Source: JBOGNO01 sp050747245
GTDB taxonomy: Bacteria > Acidobacteriota > Terriglobia > Acidiferrales > UBA7541
Length of the DNA stretch: 64,000 nucleotides
Assembly: GCA_050747245.1 (NCBI GenBank)
Contig: JBOGNO010000013.1
Span: forward strand, 62,001 to 126,000
Direction: 5' to 3'
Positions 1 through 9,001 of this stretch are shown here, piece after piece. Position 1 is the stretch's first letter; each line of letters begins with the position of its first letter. The notes beneath the pieces are model-generated. The model was not told where the DNA came from. It did no database searches and was given only the letters and a program-made list of their open reading frames with translations. The position numbers were made by a program, and so were the translations under genes.

Positions 1-1
1 C

Positions 2-1072
2 CCGGAGCGAATCAAGCGGCGGGTGAAGACGGGCTACTGCGACGTGATGGTCAACGACCTGGACGAAGCGCTGCGGATATTGAAAAACGCGGTGAGGAAA
101 CGCGAGGCGGCTTCGGTGGGATTGGTAGGAAATTGCGCGGAGGTGATCCCGGAACTCGCGCGGCGCGGCGTGGTGCCCGACCTGCTGACGGATCAGACAA
201 GCGCGCACGATCCGCTCTACGGCTACATTCCGCAGGGGCTGGACGTGGCGCAGGCGGCGGAATTGCGGAAGAAAGATCCCGAGGGCTATCAGAAGCGCTC
301 GCTCGAATCCATCGCGCGGCACGTGGAGGGGATGCTGGCGCTGCAAAAATTGGGAGCGGCGACGTTCGATTACGGGAACAACATCCGCACGTTTGCGTTC
401 CAGCAGGGCGTGAAAAACGCTTACGACTTTCCCGGATTCGTGCCCGCGTACATCCGGCCGATGTTCTGCGAGGGGCGCGGGCCTTTCCGCTGGGCGGCGC
501 TATCGGGCGAAGCGACGGACATCCATCGCACGGACGATCTGGTGCTGGAAATTTTTCCGCACGATGAAGTACTGACGCGGTGGATACAACTGGCGCGGAA
601 GCGCGTGAAATTCCAAGGACTGCCGGCGCGGATTTGCTGGCTGGGCTACGGCGAGCGCGACAAATTCGGGCTGGCGCTCAACGACCTGGTGGCCAGGGGA
701 GAATTAAAGGCGCCGATCGTGATCGGCAGAGACCACCTCGACTGCGGGTCGGTGGCATCGCCCTACCGCGAGACGGAAAAAATGCGCGACGGCTCCGACG
801 CTGTGGCGGATTGGCCTTTGCTGAACGCGCTGCTGAACACGGCGAGCGGCGCAAGCTGGGTTTCCATCCACAACGGCGGAGGAGTGGGGATTGGATACGC
901 GCTACACGCGGGACAGGTGACCGTGGCGGATGGATCCAAGGAAATGGCGGCGCGGATCGAGCGTGTGCTCACGAACGATCCCGGGATCGGCGTGGCGCGT
1001 CACGCGGACGCAGGGTATCCCGAGGCGATTGATTTTGCGAGGAAGAACAAGATTAATATTCCGATGGCGTGA
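2..1072 (+). CDS. hutU: Urocanate hydratase, C-terminal part (5' end outside the window)
   Basis: This is urocanase, which hydrates urocanate to imidazolonepropionate in the cytosol with tightly bound NAD+ (second step of histidine degradation). The frame is open to the left edge, so the first roughly 200 of about 550 residues are missing; the GTG at 23 is internal. Family landmarks are clear: the FCEGRGPFRW segment, whose Cys matches the conserved active-site Cys of urocanases, then GLPARICW, the GRDHLDCGSVASP block, RDGSDAVADWPLLNALLN and IHNGGGVGIGYALHAG. It ends in TGA at 1070-1072. hutI and ftcD follow on the same strand, so it belongs to a hut gene set; hutH is not in the window and may lie upstream. 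Confidence 0.96.
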   Translation, partial: PERIKRRVKTGYCDVMVNDLDEALRILKNAVRKREAASVGLVGNCAEVIPELARRGVVPDLLTDQTSAHDPLYGYIPQGLDVAQAAELRKKDPEGYQKRSLESIARHVEGMLALQKLGAATFDYGNNIRTFAFQQGVKNAYDFPGFVPAYIRPMFCEGRGPFRWAALSGEATDIHRTDDLVLEIFPHDEVLTRWIQLARKRVKFQGLPARICWLGYGERDKFGLALNDLVARGELKAPIVIGRDHLDCGSVASPYRETEKMRDGSDAVADWPLLNALLNTASGASWVSIHNGGGVGIGYALHAGQVTVADGSKEMAARIERVLTNDPGIGVARHADAGYPEAIDFARKNKINIPMA

Positions 1073-1213
1073 AACACGGGATTGGCCACGGAGACACAGA
1101 GACACGGAGAGAATGAGAGTTAGGAAATTCGAACAGCGACATTTCAGGATGGTTGCAGCGGACGACAGAGCGGGAGCTGAGAACCGAGGAATTCGACAGT
1201 GGAGGAGGAAAAG

Positions 1214-2119
1214 ATGTACGTAATTACAGGAGCGACGGGAAATACAGGGCGAGCGGTGGCGGAGGCTTTGCTTGCCAAGGGCGAGAAAGTGCGCGTGATT
1301 GGACGCAAGGCGGAGAAGCTGCAATCGCTCGTGGCGAAGGGAGCGGAGGCATTTGCAGGCGACTTGGGTGACGCGACGGCGATGACACGGGCGTTCACTG
1401 GAGCGCGCGCGGTGTACGCGATGATTCCGCCGGACTACGCTTCCGAAGACCTTTTGGCGTATCAGGCGCGCGTGGCAGACGCACTGGGCAGAGCGCTTGA
1501 AAGCGCGAAGGTGACGCATGTGGTGCTGCTTTCGAGCGTGGGAGCGCAGCTGGCGACCGGCACCGGGCCGGTGAGCGGGCTGCATCATGTCGAGGCGCGC
1601 ATCCAGGCGGTTCCGGGGCTGAACGTGCTGGCGCTGCGGCCGGCATATTTCTTTGAGAATTTTATGGCGCAGGCCGGCGTGATCCGGTCGTTCGGGATGA
1701 TGGCCGGGGCGCTGCGCGCGGATTTGCGCATACCGATGATCGCGACGCGCGACATCGGCGCGCGCGCTGCGGAGGAGTTGGAGGCGCTGGGGTTCGCGGG
1801 CCACCAGACGCGCGAATTGCTCGGCGAGCGAGATCTGACGCATTCGGAAGCAGCCGCGATTTTCGGGAAGGCCATCGGGCGGGCCAGTCTGAACTACATG
1901 CAAGTGCCGAACATGATGGTGGAAGATTCGCTGCAGAAATTCGGATTTTCAAAAGCGATGGCGAAACTGATGAGCGAGATGAATGACGCACTCAACGCGG
2001 GGCGAATGGCGCCGCTGGAAACGCGTTCGGCGGAAAACACGACGCCGACGAAGATTGAAACTTTTGCGGCGGAGGTTTTCGCGCCCGCGTTTCAAGGGCA
2101 GGCCGCAGGAGCGCACTGA
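1214..2119 (+). CDS. NmrA-like NAD(P)-binding protein (atypical SDR)
   Basis: The protein has about 301 residues. It starts MYVITGATGNTG, a Rossmann GxxGxxG loop at the extreme N-terminus, followed by the basic stretch VRVIGRKAEKL expected for NADP(H) preference. LLSSVGAQ and LRPAYFFENF match the NmrA/QOR2-type branch of atypical short-chain dehydrogenases, which act as redox sensors or quinone reductases; the substrate cannot be read from sequence. ATG 1214 is preferred over GTG 1199 because a strong ribosome-binding site (GGAGGAGG, 1201-1208) sits 5 nt before it. It lies between hutU and hutI although no known hut step needs it; co-transcription is likely but a role in histidine breakdown is not shown. 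Confidence 0.85.
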   Translation: MYVITGATGNTGRAVAEALLAKGEKVRVIGRKAEKLQSLVAKGAEAFAGDLGDATAMTRAFTGARAVYAMIPPDYASEDLLAYQARVADALGRALESAKVTHVVLLSSVGAQLATGTGPVSGLHHVEARIQAVPGLNVLALRPAYFFENFMAQAGVIRSFGMMAGALRADLRIPMIATRDIGARAAEELEALGFAGHQTRELLGERDLTHSEAAAIFGKAIGRASLNYMQVPNMMVEDSLQKFGFSKAMAKLMSEMNDALNAGRMAPLETRSAENTTPTKIETFAAEVFAPAFQGQAAGAH

Positions 2120-2238
2120 GTTTTCGGCAGCGATACAATCCTTCTCTTGCGGCAGGATGCACCAGCCATCGCCCGGCCGCTCAACGAAAAATGCGAAGCT
2201 GAGAGGAAAGCAGCCGCCCTGCACACGAAGCGGCAGCA

Positions 2239-3510
2239 TTGAGAGACAACGCTTTGGCAGACCTGCTGATTACCGGATGCAGCGAAATTGTGACCGTCGC
2301 AGGGGAAGCGCCGCGGCGAGGAAAGGCGCTTGGAGAAATCGGAATCCTGCGGGACGCCGCAGTGCTGGTGCGCGAGGAGAGAATCACGGCCATTGGGCCA
2401 AGAAACCATATCGAGAAACTTTCGGCGGCGCGGCGCGGCGGGAAGCTGGACTTGGGAGGGAGAGTCCTGCTGCCCGGGTTCGTGGATTCGCACACGCACC
2501 TGATTTTTCCTACGAGCCGCGCGGCGGAATATGAGGAGCGCATCCGCGGAAAAACTTACGAGCAAATTGCGCGCGCGGGAGGCGGGATACTCTCGACGGT
2601 GCGCGCGCTGCGAGAGACGACGGGCGGAGAATTGCGGGAGCGCGCGCTTAAGTGGCTCGACGTATTCGCCGCGCATGGAACGACCACGGTGGAAGCCAAG
2701 AGCGGTTACGGGCTGAACCTCGAAAGCGAGCAAAAAATCCTGCGGGTGCAGAAAGCAGTGTCGCAGGAGCATCCGCTGGGATTGATTTCGACTTTCATGG
2801 GCGCGCACGCGGTGCCGCAGGAATTTCGCGGTCGTGCGGACGCTTTTGTGAATGAGATCGCGCAGAGCTGGTTGCCGCAGGTGGCAACGGAGGGCCTCGC
2901 GGAATTCTGCGACGTGTTCTGCGATAAGGGAGCGTTTACGCCGGAGCAGGCGCGGAAGGTGCTGACGGCGGGGCGCGCGTGCGGATTGACTCCCCGGATT
3001 CATGCGGAACAAATCGCGCGGACCGGCGCGGCGCAACTGGCGGTGCAGCTCCACGCAGCGAGCGCGGACCATCTGGAAAAAATAAACAAGAGCGACATCA
3101 GCGCGCTCGGAAAATCGGACGTGACCTGCACGCTGCTGCCGGGATGCAGTTTTCACCTGGGGCTGGGCGCGTACGCTCCGGCACGCGCGCTGATCGCTGC
3201 CGGAGCGATCGTGGCGCTGGCGACGGATTTTAATCCGGGAACCTGCCCGACGCCGAGCATGCCAATGATTCTTTCGATTGCGTGTTCGCAGATGCGGATG
3301 ACTCCTGCGGAGGCGATTGCGGCGGCGACCATCAACGCGGCGTTCTCGTTAGGGCGGCACAAGCGCGTCGGATCCATCGAAGTTGGCAAGTACGCAGACC
3401 TGGTGGCGTTCGATGTGGCCGACCACCGCGAAATTCCGTATTATTTCGGATTGAACCGCTGCTGGGCCACAGTGAAGCGCGGCAGGATCATCTACCAGCG
3501 AGAAAAATAG
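2239..3510 (+). CDS. hutI: Imidazolonepropionase
   Basis: This enzyme opens 4-imidazolone-5-propionate to N-formimino-L-glutamate (third step of histidine degradation). It is a metal-dependent amidohydrolase of 423 aa, close to the family's usual length. Metal and substrate residues are in place: SHTHLIF (His85, His87), GAHAVP (His190), RIHAEQ (His255) and the ATDFNPG loop (Asp330) followed by CPTPSMPMI, typical of HutI. The start is TTG at 2239; TTG at 2254 is an alternative, and no good ribosome-binding site decides between them. It sits 47 nt before ftcD, which uses its product, so the two probably form one transcript with hutU. Confidence 0.95.
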   Translation: MRDNALADLLITGCSEIVTVAGEAPRRGKALGEIGILRDAAVLVREERITAIGPRNHIEKLSAARRGGKLDLGGRVLLPGFVDSHTHLIFPTSRAAEYEERIRGKTYEQIARAGGGILSTVRALRETTGGELRERALKWLDVFAAHGTTTVEAKSGYGLNLESEQKILRVQKAVSQEHPLGLISTFMGAHAVPQEFRGRADAFVNEIAQSWLPQVATEGLAEFCDVFCDKGAFTPEQARKVLTAGRACGLTPRIHAEQIARTGAAQLAVQLHAASADHLEKINKSDISALGKSDVTCTLLPGCSFHLGLGAYAPARALIAAGAIVALATDFNPGTCPTPSMPMILSIACSQMRMTPAEAIAAATINAAFSLGRHKRVGSIEVGKYADLVAFDVADHREIPYYFGLNRCWATVKRGRIIYQREK

Positions 3511-3557
3511 AGGCTCCAGGGACGGGAAATCACCATCAAGGCTGATTCGCTCACCAA

Positions 3558-5090
3558 ATGAAACGACTGATCGAATGCGTGCCGAATTTTTCCGAGGGCC
3601 GTGACGCGCCCAAAGTGGACGCGCTGGTGGAGGCGATGCGCCAGGTCGAGGGCGTGACGGTGCTCGACCGGGAGAGCGACGCGGACCACAACCGGTCGGT
3701 GATTACACTTGCGGGCGAGCCAGAAGCGGTGGCCGAAGCGGCGCTGAGGGGCGTGGGCAAGGCGCTCGAATTGATTGATCTGACGAAGCACACAGGCGCG
3801 CATCCGCGACTGGGCGCAACAGATGTGGTGCCGTTCATACCCATTGAAGGCGTGACGCTGGAAGATTGCGTGGCGCTCGCGAAAAAAATGGGGCGCGAAA
3901 TCTGGGAACGCTATAAGATTCCCGTTTATTTCTACGAAGCGGCCGCGCAGCGGCCCGAACGCACGAACCTCGAAAACATCCGCAAGGGACAATTTGAAGG
4001 CGTGCGCGAAGAAGCGCCGAAAAATCCGGAGCGGGCGCCGGACGTAGGCGGGCCGCAACTGCATCCCACAGCCGGGGCGACGGTGGTGGGCGCGCGAAAA
4101 TTCCTGATCGCCTACAACATCAACCTGAACACCGGGGACATTGAAATCGCGAAGCGCATCGCCAAGACGATCCGGTTCTCGAGCGGCGGGCTGCGTTATG
4201 TGAAGGCCATGGGCGTGGATTTGCGGGCGCGGGGGATCGCGCAGGTGTCCGTCAACCTGACGGACTTCGAGCAGACTCCGATGCACCGCGTGTTCGAAAT
4301 GGTGAAGCGCGAAGCGGAACGCTACGGCGCGGCGGTGGTGGGAAGCGAGATTGTCGGCCTGGTGCCGAAACGCGCGATCGAGATGTCTGCCGACTTCTTC
4401 CTGCAATTCGAGAATTTTTCAGCCGCGCAGATACTGGAAAACCGGCTGGCGGCAGCGATGGGCGGAGCGCCACTCCAGGAGCACGGGAAGCTCGCGCCGC
4501 TGGTGCGGCCATTCCTAGACGCGGTGGCAGCTCCGACGGCAACTCCGGGAGGCGGATCTGTGGCGGCTCTGGCGGGTGCGCTGGGCGCCAGTTTGGGGCA
4601 GATGGTGGCGGGGCTTTCGCGGAAAAAGAAATCCCAGGCGGCGGACGCGGAAGAATTGAGTGCGGCGCTCGACGTGTTGCGGCGGGCGACAGAGGAGCTG
4701 GCGGGCGCAATTGATCGCGACGCCGCTTCATACGACGCGGTGCTCGCGGCATTCAGGATGCCGCAAGCGTCGGGCGAAGAAAAAACGCGGCGCGAAGAGG
4801 CAATTCAGCAGGCGACGCGGGGCGCGGCGGAGGTTCCGCTGCTGGTAGCGGAAAAAGCCCTGGAAGTTTTTGAAAAGCTGGGGCAACTGGAAGGCATCGC
4901 CAGCGCCTCTATGATGTCAGACCTTCGCGTGGGCCGGGAAATGGCCGCCGCAGGGGTGCGCGGCGCGGTGGCGAATGTGGCCATCAACCTCGATGGGATC
5001 GCGGATGCGAATTACGTGGCGGGAATGCGGAAGAAGTTGAAATCGCTCGAGGCGCGGCTGGAAGGAAAAACGGCAAGTGCCAGCCGATAA
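3558..5090 (+). CDS. ftcD: Bifunctional glutamate formimidoyltransferase / formimidoyl-THF cyclodeaminase
   Basis: The protein has 510 aa and two enzymes in one chain. Residues 1 to about 300 are the formiminotransferase (MKRLIECVPNFSEGRD; HTGAHPRLGATD, with the His at position 82, the number of the catalytic His in the mammalian enzyme). Residues about 310 to 505 are the cyclodeaminase (TPGGGSVAALAGALGASLG glycine-rich loop, then helices). Together they take formimino-glutamate plus THF to glutamate, ammonia and 5,10-methenyl-THF. Many bacteria keep the two activities as separate proteins; this animal-like fusion allows channelling of formimino-THF. It closes the hut operon. The stop at 5090 is 20 nt before the next gene. 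Confidence 0.95.
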   Translation: MKRLIECVPNFSEGRDAPKVDALVEAMRQVEGVTVLDRESDADHNRSVITLAGEPEAVAEAALRGVGKALELIDLTKHTGAHPRLGATDVVPFIPIEGVTLEDCVALAKKMGREIWERYKIPVYFYEAAAQRPERTNLENIRKGQFEGVREEAPKNPERAPDVGGPQLHPTAGATVVGARKFLIAYNINLNTGDIEIAKRIAKTIRFSSGGLRYVKAMGVDLRARGIAQVSVNLTDFEQTPMHRVFEMVKREAERYGAAVVGSEIVGLVPKRAIEMSADFFLQFENFSAAQILENRLAAAMGGAPLQEHGKLAPLVRPFLDAVAAPTATPGGGSVAALAGALGASLGQMVAGLSRKKKSQAADAEELSAALDVLRRATEELAGAIDRDAASYDAVLAAFRMPQASGEEKTRREEAIQQATRGAAEVPLLVAEKALEVFEKLGQLEGIASASMMSDLRVGREMAAAGVRGAVANVAINLDGIADANYVAGMRKKLKSLEARLEGKTASASR

Positions 5091-5110
5091 AATTTTCTGG
5101 GGGGCAGACC

Positions 5111-6106
5111 ATGAAGAGACACCCTGCACGAGTTATAGCCATTCTATTGGCGGCGGCTGCGATCACCGCAGTAACCGCAATTCCCCGCCCCAGCTCAGCC
5201 AATACGCTGAGTTCGGCGGTAATTGGAATGTTTCCCAAAGACACGGGGGAATTCGCCTACGCGGACCTGAAAGCGGCGAGGAAGCATCCGTGGTTCGCGC
5301 AACTGCAGGAGCAGATTCTGCCGAGCAAGCTGCGGCTCTTCGAACAATTTATGAGGTCGGCGGGAGTGGACCCGGACACGCAGGTGGAAGAACTGGCGTG
5401 GGGCGTGCTTCCAGCAGGACGCCAATCACCGGAAGAATTCGTCGGCGTGGCACTGGGAGATTTCTCGCCATCGGCTTCGGAGGCGCAATTCAAACAGCAG
5501 AAGCTGCCGGTGCTGGAGTCGCGGGGCTACCATCTCTACGCGTTCGGGAGCGGTTCGGGCCCCGGGGACATTTTCTTCTTCTTCATTGACTCGAATACGG
5601 CGGCCTTCGGGCAGCGGGAAGCCCTTGAAAAACTGCTGGACGTGCGATTCGGCCTTTCCGACAGCCTGCTACGGAACGACAAAATGGCCAGCCTGGTCAA
5701 CGAGGCGAACGGCGCAGGATTGATCTGGGCGGTCATGGACCGGAATTATTCGCAAATCGCTCTGCAGCAATTATTGCCGCAGGCGGAGCAGTTTCCCCAG
5801 GCGCAGGCAATGATCAGCCGGATTCAGGCCACGATTTTGAGTGTGGACGCAAGCACGGACGTGGACGCGAAATTCCAGGCGGTGTGCGCGTCGCCGGACG
5901 ACGCCAACTTGCTGGCGGCGGCGCTCCAAGCAGGCGTGATGTACCGGCGCTACCAGGAACAACAGGACGGCAATGTGGACATGGCCAAAGCGCTGGAGAG
6001 CGCTCTGGTAACGCCGCGTGGCGAGCGATTAATTGTGGATCTCCCGGTTTCCAACGAGCAACTTGTGAATTTGATTCGCGCGCGCGCGTTTGCTGTGCCG
6101 ATGTGA
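5111..6106 (+). CDS. Secreted protein of unknown function
   Basis: The protein has 331 aa with a clear signal peptide (MKRHPARVIAILLAAAAITAV, cleavage near the SSA of PRPSSA). I do not recognise a named family. The mature part alternates helices and strands (GMFPKDTGEFAYADLKAARKHP; VEELAWGVLP; FVGVALGDF) and contains no Cys cluster or catalytic motif. It starts at ATG 5111 with a G-rich ribosome-binding site (GGGGGG, about 10 nt upstream), 20 nt after ftcD, so it may be co-transcribed with hut. Its last codons, ending in ATG-TGA, lie inside the left copy of a 26-bp direct repeat. In the right copy the same codons end in ATG-TAG, so the original gene probably read straight into the sequence now at 8984. 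Confidence 0.75.
   Translation: MKRHPARVIAILLAAAAITAVTAIPRPSSANTLSSAVIGMFPKDTGEFAYADLKAARKHPWFAQLQEQILPSKLRLFEQFMRSAGVDPDTQVEELAWGVLPAGRQSPEEFVGVALGDFSPSASEAQFKQQKLPVLESRGYHLYAFGSGSGPGDIFFFFIDSNTAAFGQREALEKLLDVRFGLSDSLLRNDKMASLVNEANGAGLIWAVMDRNYSQIALQQLLPQAEQFPQAQAMISRIQATILSVDASTDVDAKFQAVCASPDDANLLAAALQAGVMYRRYQEQQDGNVDMAKALESALVTPRGERLIVDLPVSNEQLVNLIRARAFAVPM
6079..6104 (+). repeat. Left copy of a 26-bp direct repeat flanking the Sel1 gene segment
   Basis: The segment starts with five CG dinucleotides and runs into TTTGCTGTGCCGATGT. It is identical base for base to 8958-8983. It covers the last eight codons and first stop-codon base of the upstream gene. A preceding ATTC is also shared, with one extra G here. 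Confidence 0.9.
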
Positions 6107-6377
6107 CGGGCACAAATCCCGGGACGCTACTTAGAAACCGATCACGGCCTCTATTTCCAACCTGGACTCAACGATGGCAAGCCACGTTGAATGTTGGCGG
6201 TTGCCAGTTGTTGTGAGGAACGATTCGTGAGCTAATCCCTTCCTGCTGGCACCATGGTGTGGATTTGCGCCGGCTTGCCCTTCCTGTATCAAAGAGCTAT
6301 ATTTACAACTATAGGAACTCAGATCGGCTATTATTTCATTCCTGTGAGCGGCTCTGCTTTCATTGAGGAGGAATCCA

Positions 6378-8954
6378 ATGACTTTGCATTGGTTCCGAAA
6401 GAGATCCGCAGTCTGGCTCCTGCTTTTCTCCTTCGCTTTCACCAGCTCGGCTCAGAATGGATCATGGGACGCTGATACCAATGCGGCAGCAGGTGCGATC
6501 TATTCAGGCGACCTAGACAAGGCGGAGAAACTCCTCGCCTCAGCGCTGCTAGAAGCTCAAACGTTCGGCCCGGAAGACCCTCGACTGGCGGCTACCTTGC
6601 TCCTTCTCGGCATGGCCCAACTGTCCGAGGGGCGCACGCCACAAGGCGACGAAACAATAAAAAAGGGCTTCGGCGCGATGGATAGAGTACCGAAGACCGA
6701 TACTCCAGAATACGTCGACCTCCTCTGCGGAGCCGGGAATGTATACATCTTTCGTGGAGATTTTGACAGTGCGGAGAGGATGGTGCGGGAAGCACTCGTA
6801 AAAGCAGAAAAGGGAGATTCGGTAAACCCTCTCATCCACATTACGCTTCGAGCACAACTGGGAGTCATCCAGACCTCTCGCAAAAATTACGGCGGCGCGG
6901 AGTCCGCGCTCAAGCAGGCGCTGGATATGTACGAAAAGCTGCCTAGCACAGGGACAAGCGAATACGGACCTGCTCTAAAGGGAATGCTTGAATATTCAAT
7001 GGCGAATGTTTACGACGCGCAGAAGCGGTACGCGGAAGCGCTGCCACTGTATCGTCAGGCGGCTGCCCTCGGGAACGTAGGAGCTGAGGCAGAACTCGGA
7101 ATTTACTATGACTTCGGCCATGCAGTAACTCGCGATTATGTCGAGGCGGCAAAGTGGTATCTCATGGCAGCGGAAAAGGGCCATCCACAGGCAGAGGCGA
7201 ACCTCGGATGGCTCTACGAGGAGGGACTAGGTGTAAAGAAGGATTTGGCGGAGGCCGTCATGTGGCTCCGCAAAGCGGCGGAAAAAGGCAACTCGTATGG
7301 CCAGGATAACCTCGGCGCGCTCTACCAAGCGGGCGAGGGCGTGCCACAGGACTACAACGAAGCGATGAAATGGTATCGACTTGCTGCGGCGAGTAGTAAT
7401 TCAGAAGCAGAGTGGCACGTTGGCCTGCTGTGTCAGGAAGGCCTTGGCGTGCAGCAAGACTATGCTCAGGCAATGGACTGGTATCGCAAGGCGGCGGAAC
7501 ACGGCAGCGCGGAGGGCAAAGGACATATCGGAGCAATGTACGAAAATGGCTGGGGTGTAAAGCAAGATTACACAGAGGCAATGAAATGGTATCGACAGGC
7601 CGCAGAGGACGGTTCCGCGAATGCTGAAAATCGGATTGGTTATCTTTACGGTTTCGGGAAGGGTGTACGCCAGGATTATTTTGAGGCCTACAAGTGGCAT
7701 TTGAAGGCGGCCCAACAGGGTCTGGCTGAAGCACAATTCCAGGTTGCTCAACTCAATACGGGCGCACCCGGAATCCCTGTGAATTTCGTCGAGGCCCGGA
7801 AATGGGTTCACTTAGCCCATCAGCAGGGATATCCCGGTGCATACGACATTCTCTTTAGCCTCGAAACCGGCAATATGCATATTCTCGAGGCAGCAACACA
7901 AGAAAATGTGTCGGCGATCCGTGAGGCTGCAGAGCGTGGCGACGCTATAGCCCAAAACATGATAGGCCTCGCATATCAACAAGGCTCCGTATACAACGGG
8001 GGATCAATCTCACAAGATTTCGGTCAAGCTCTCCGTTGGTATCGAAAGGCGGCTGATCAAGGTTATTCCCCCGCCGAGAACAATGTTGGGTGGATGTATG
8101 AATACGGCCTGGGGATACCCCGCGACTTTGTCGAGGCGGCCAAGCGGTACCGGCGGGCGGCGGAGGCAGGGAACTCCTGGGGCATGGTCAATCTCGGTTT
8201 CCTCTATCAGAATGGGCAAGGCGTTACCCCTGATGTAGTTCAAGCGTTGGGCTGGTATAGAAAGGCAACTGAAGCTGAGTTCGTCGACTCCGATGCATAT
8301 GTCAACCTGGGCATCTGCTACGCAAAGGGAATAGGGACAACTGTGGACTATGCCGAGGCAATGAAGTGGTACCGCGCAGGGGCTGAAGAGGAAAACGAGA
8401 AAGCTCAGGGTGGAATAGGCGTTCTCTACTTCGACGGAAGAGGCGTCGCGCAAGACTACGGGCAAGCGCTTATGTGGTTTCGCAAAGCCGCAGAGAAGGG
8501 TGACATTGATGCGCAGTTTTACCTCGGATATATCTATGAGCAGGGTCTGGGCGTCCCACCGGATATAGTCCAAGCGGCCCGCTGGTATCGCATGCCCGCT
8601 GACCAAGGTAACGCCTGGGCACAGAATAACCTCGGCGATATCTACTTGAACGGCCCGATTCTCTTGCGTGATGAGGAGGAGGCGCTCCGCCTATTTCGCG
8701 CGGCGGTCGAACAAGGTAACGAAAATGCCATGCTCAATCTCGGAATAATGTACAAAGAAGGACGGGGGATCCAGAGAGACTTTGTACAAGCCTATCAATG
8801 GTGCTCGCTCGCCGCACGTTCTGATCAGAAGGATGCCCAGATTTGTGTAAATGATCTTTCCAGTGGGATGACAAACGACCAGATATCGGATGCGAAGAGT
8901 CGGGCGCAGCAATGGCTCGACGCACATAAGCAGCTCGACCCTACCAGTAAATAA
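6378..8954 (+). CDS. Secreted TPR/Sel1-repeat protein
   Basis: The protein has 858 aa from ATG 6378, which has a strong ribosome-binding site (GAGGAGG, 6365-6371); TTG 6363 is less likely. A signal peptide (VWLLLFSFAFTSSAQ) is followed by about three TPR-like helix pairs (to about residue 215). Then come about 15 Sel1 repeats of 36 residues with the pattern A..NLG.LY..G.GV..DY.EA..WYRKAAE.G, split into blocks of seven and eight by a linker near residues 490-520. The C-terminus (MTNDQISDAKSRAQQW) is the usual cap of Sel1 proteins. Such solenoids bind other proteins, often in the periplasm; no enzyme domain is present. The gene fills a segment flanked by direct repeats and differs in base use from its surroundings, suggesting acquisition. 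Confidence 0.88.
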   Translation: MTLHWFRKRSAVWLLLFSFAFTSSAQNGSWDADTNAAAGAIYSGDLDKAEKLLASALLEAQTFGPEDPRLAATLLLLGMAQLSEGRTPQGDETIKKGFGAMDRVPKTDTPEYVDLLCGAGNVYIFRGDFDSAERMVREALVKAEKGDSVNPLIHITLRAQLGVIQTSRKNYGGAESALKQALDMYEKLPSTGTSEYGPALKGMLEYSMANVYDAQKRYAEALPLYRQAAALGNVGAEAELGIYYDFGHAVTRDYVEAAKWYLMAAEKGHPQAEANLGWLYEEGLGVKKDLAEAVMWLRKAAEKGNSYGQDNLGALYQAGEGVPQDYNEAMKWYRLAAASSNSEAEWHVGLLCQEGLGVQQDYAQAMDWYRKAAEHGSAEGKGHIGAMYENGWGVKQDYTEAMKWYRQAAEDGSANAENRIGYLYGFGKGVRQDYFEAYKWHLKAAQQGLAEAQFQVAQLNTGAPGIPVNFVEARKWVHLAHQQGYPGAYDILFSLETGNMHILEAATQENVSAIREAAERGDAIAQNMIGLAYQQGSVYNGGSISQDFGQALRWYRKAADQGYSPAENNVGWMYEYGLGIPRDFVEAAKRYRRAAEAGNSWGMVNLGFLYQNGQGVTPDVVQALGWYRKATEAEFVDSDAYVNLGICYAKGIGTTVDYAEAMKWYRAGAEEENEKAQGGIGVLYFDGRGVAQDYGQALMWFRKAAEKGDIDAQFYLGYIYEQGLGVPPDIVQAARWYRMPADQGNAWAQNNLGDIYLNGPILLRDEEEALRLFRAAVEQGNENAMLNLGIMYKEGRGIQRDFVQAYQWCSLAARSDQKDAQICVNDLSSGMTNDQISDAKSRAQQWLDAHKQLDPTSK

Positions 8955-8957
8955 TTC

Positions 8958-8983
8958 CGCGCGCGCGTTTGCTGTGCCGATGT
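8958..8983 (+). repeat. Right copy of the 26-bp direct repeat
   Basis: It is identical to 6079-6104 and lies just after the Sel1 gene stop (8952-8954). Read in the frame of the upstream secreted protein it encodes the same final residues, followed by TAG at 8982-8984. This indicates it is the original 3' end of that gene. Confidence 0.9.
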
Positions 8984-9001
8984 AGTTTCCGCGGATTCGA
9001 A

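Larger units (their letters stand above)
6105..8983. mobile_element. Putative inserted segment carrying a Sel1-repeat gene
   Basis: About 2.88 kb lies between two identical 26-bp direct repeats. Removing the segment plus one repeat copy restores a simple junction: the upstream gene would still end with the same residues and a TAG stop. By eye the segment is lower in GC and uses A/T-ending codons more than its neighbours. No transposase, integrase or terminal inverted repeat is visible, so it is either a cargo segment whose mobiliser is lost or the product of illegitimate recombination. The first 270 nt contain no gene, only an AT-rich stretch (6290-6345) that probably holds the promoter of the Sel1 gene. 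Confidence 0.55.

Noticed and set aside
2092..3156. Long minus-strand frame opposite hutI
   Set aside because: hutI is certain from its catalytic residues; the opposite frame has shadow composition and no motif.
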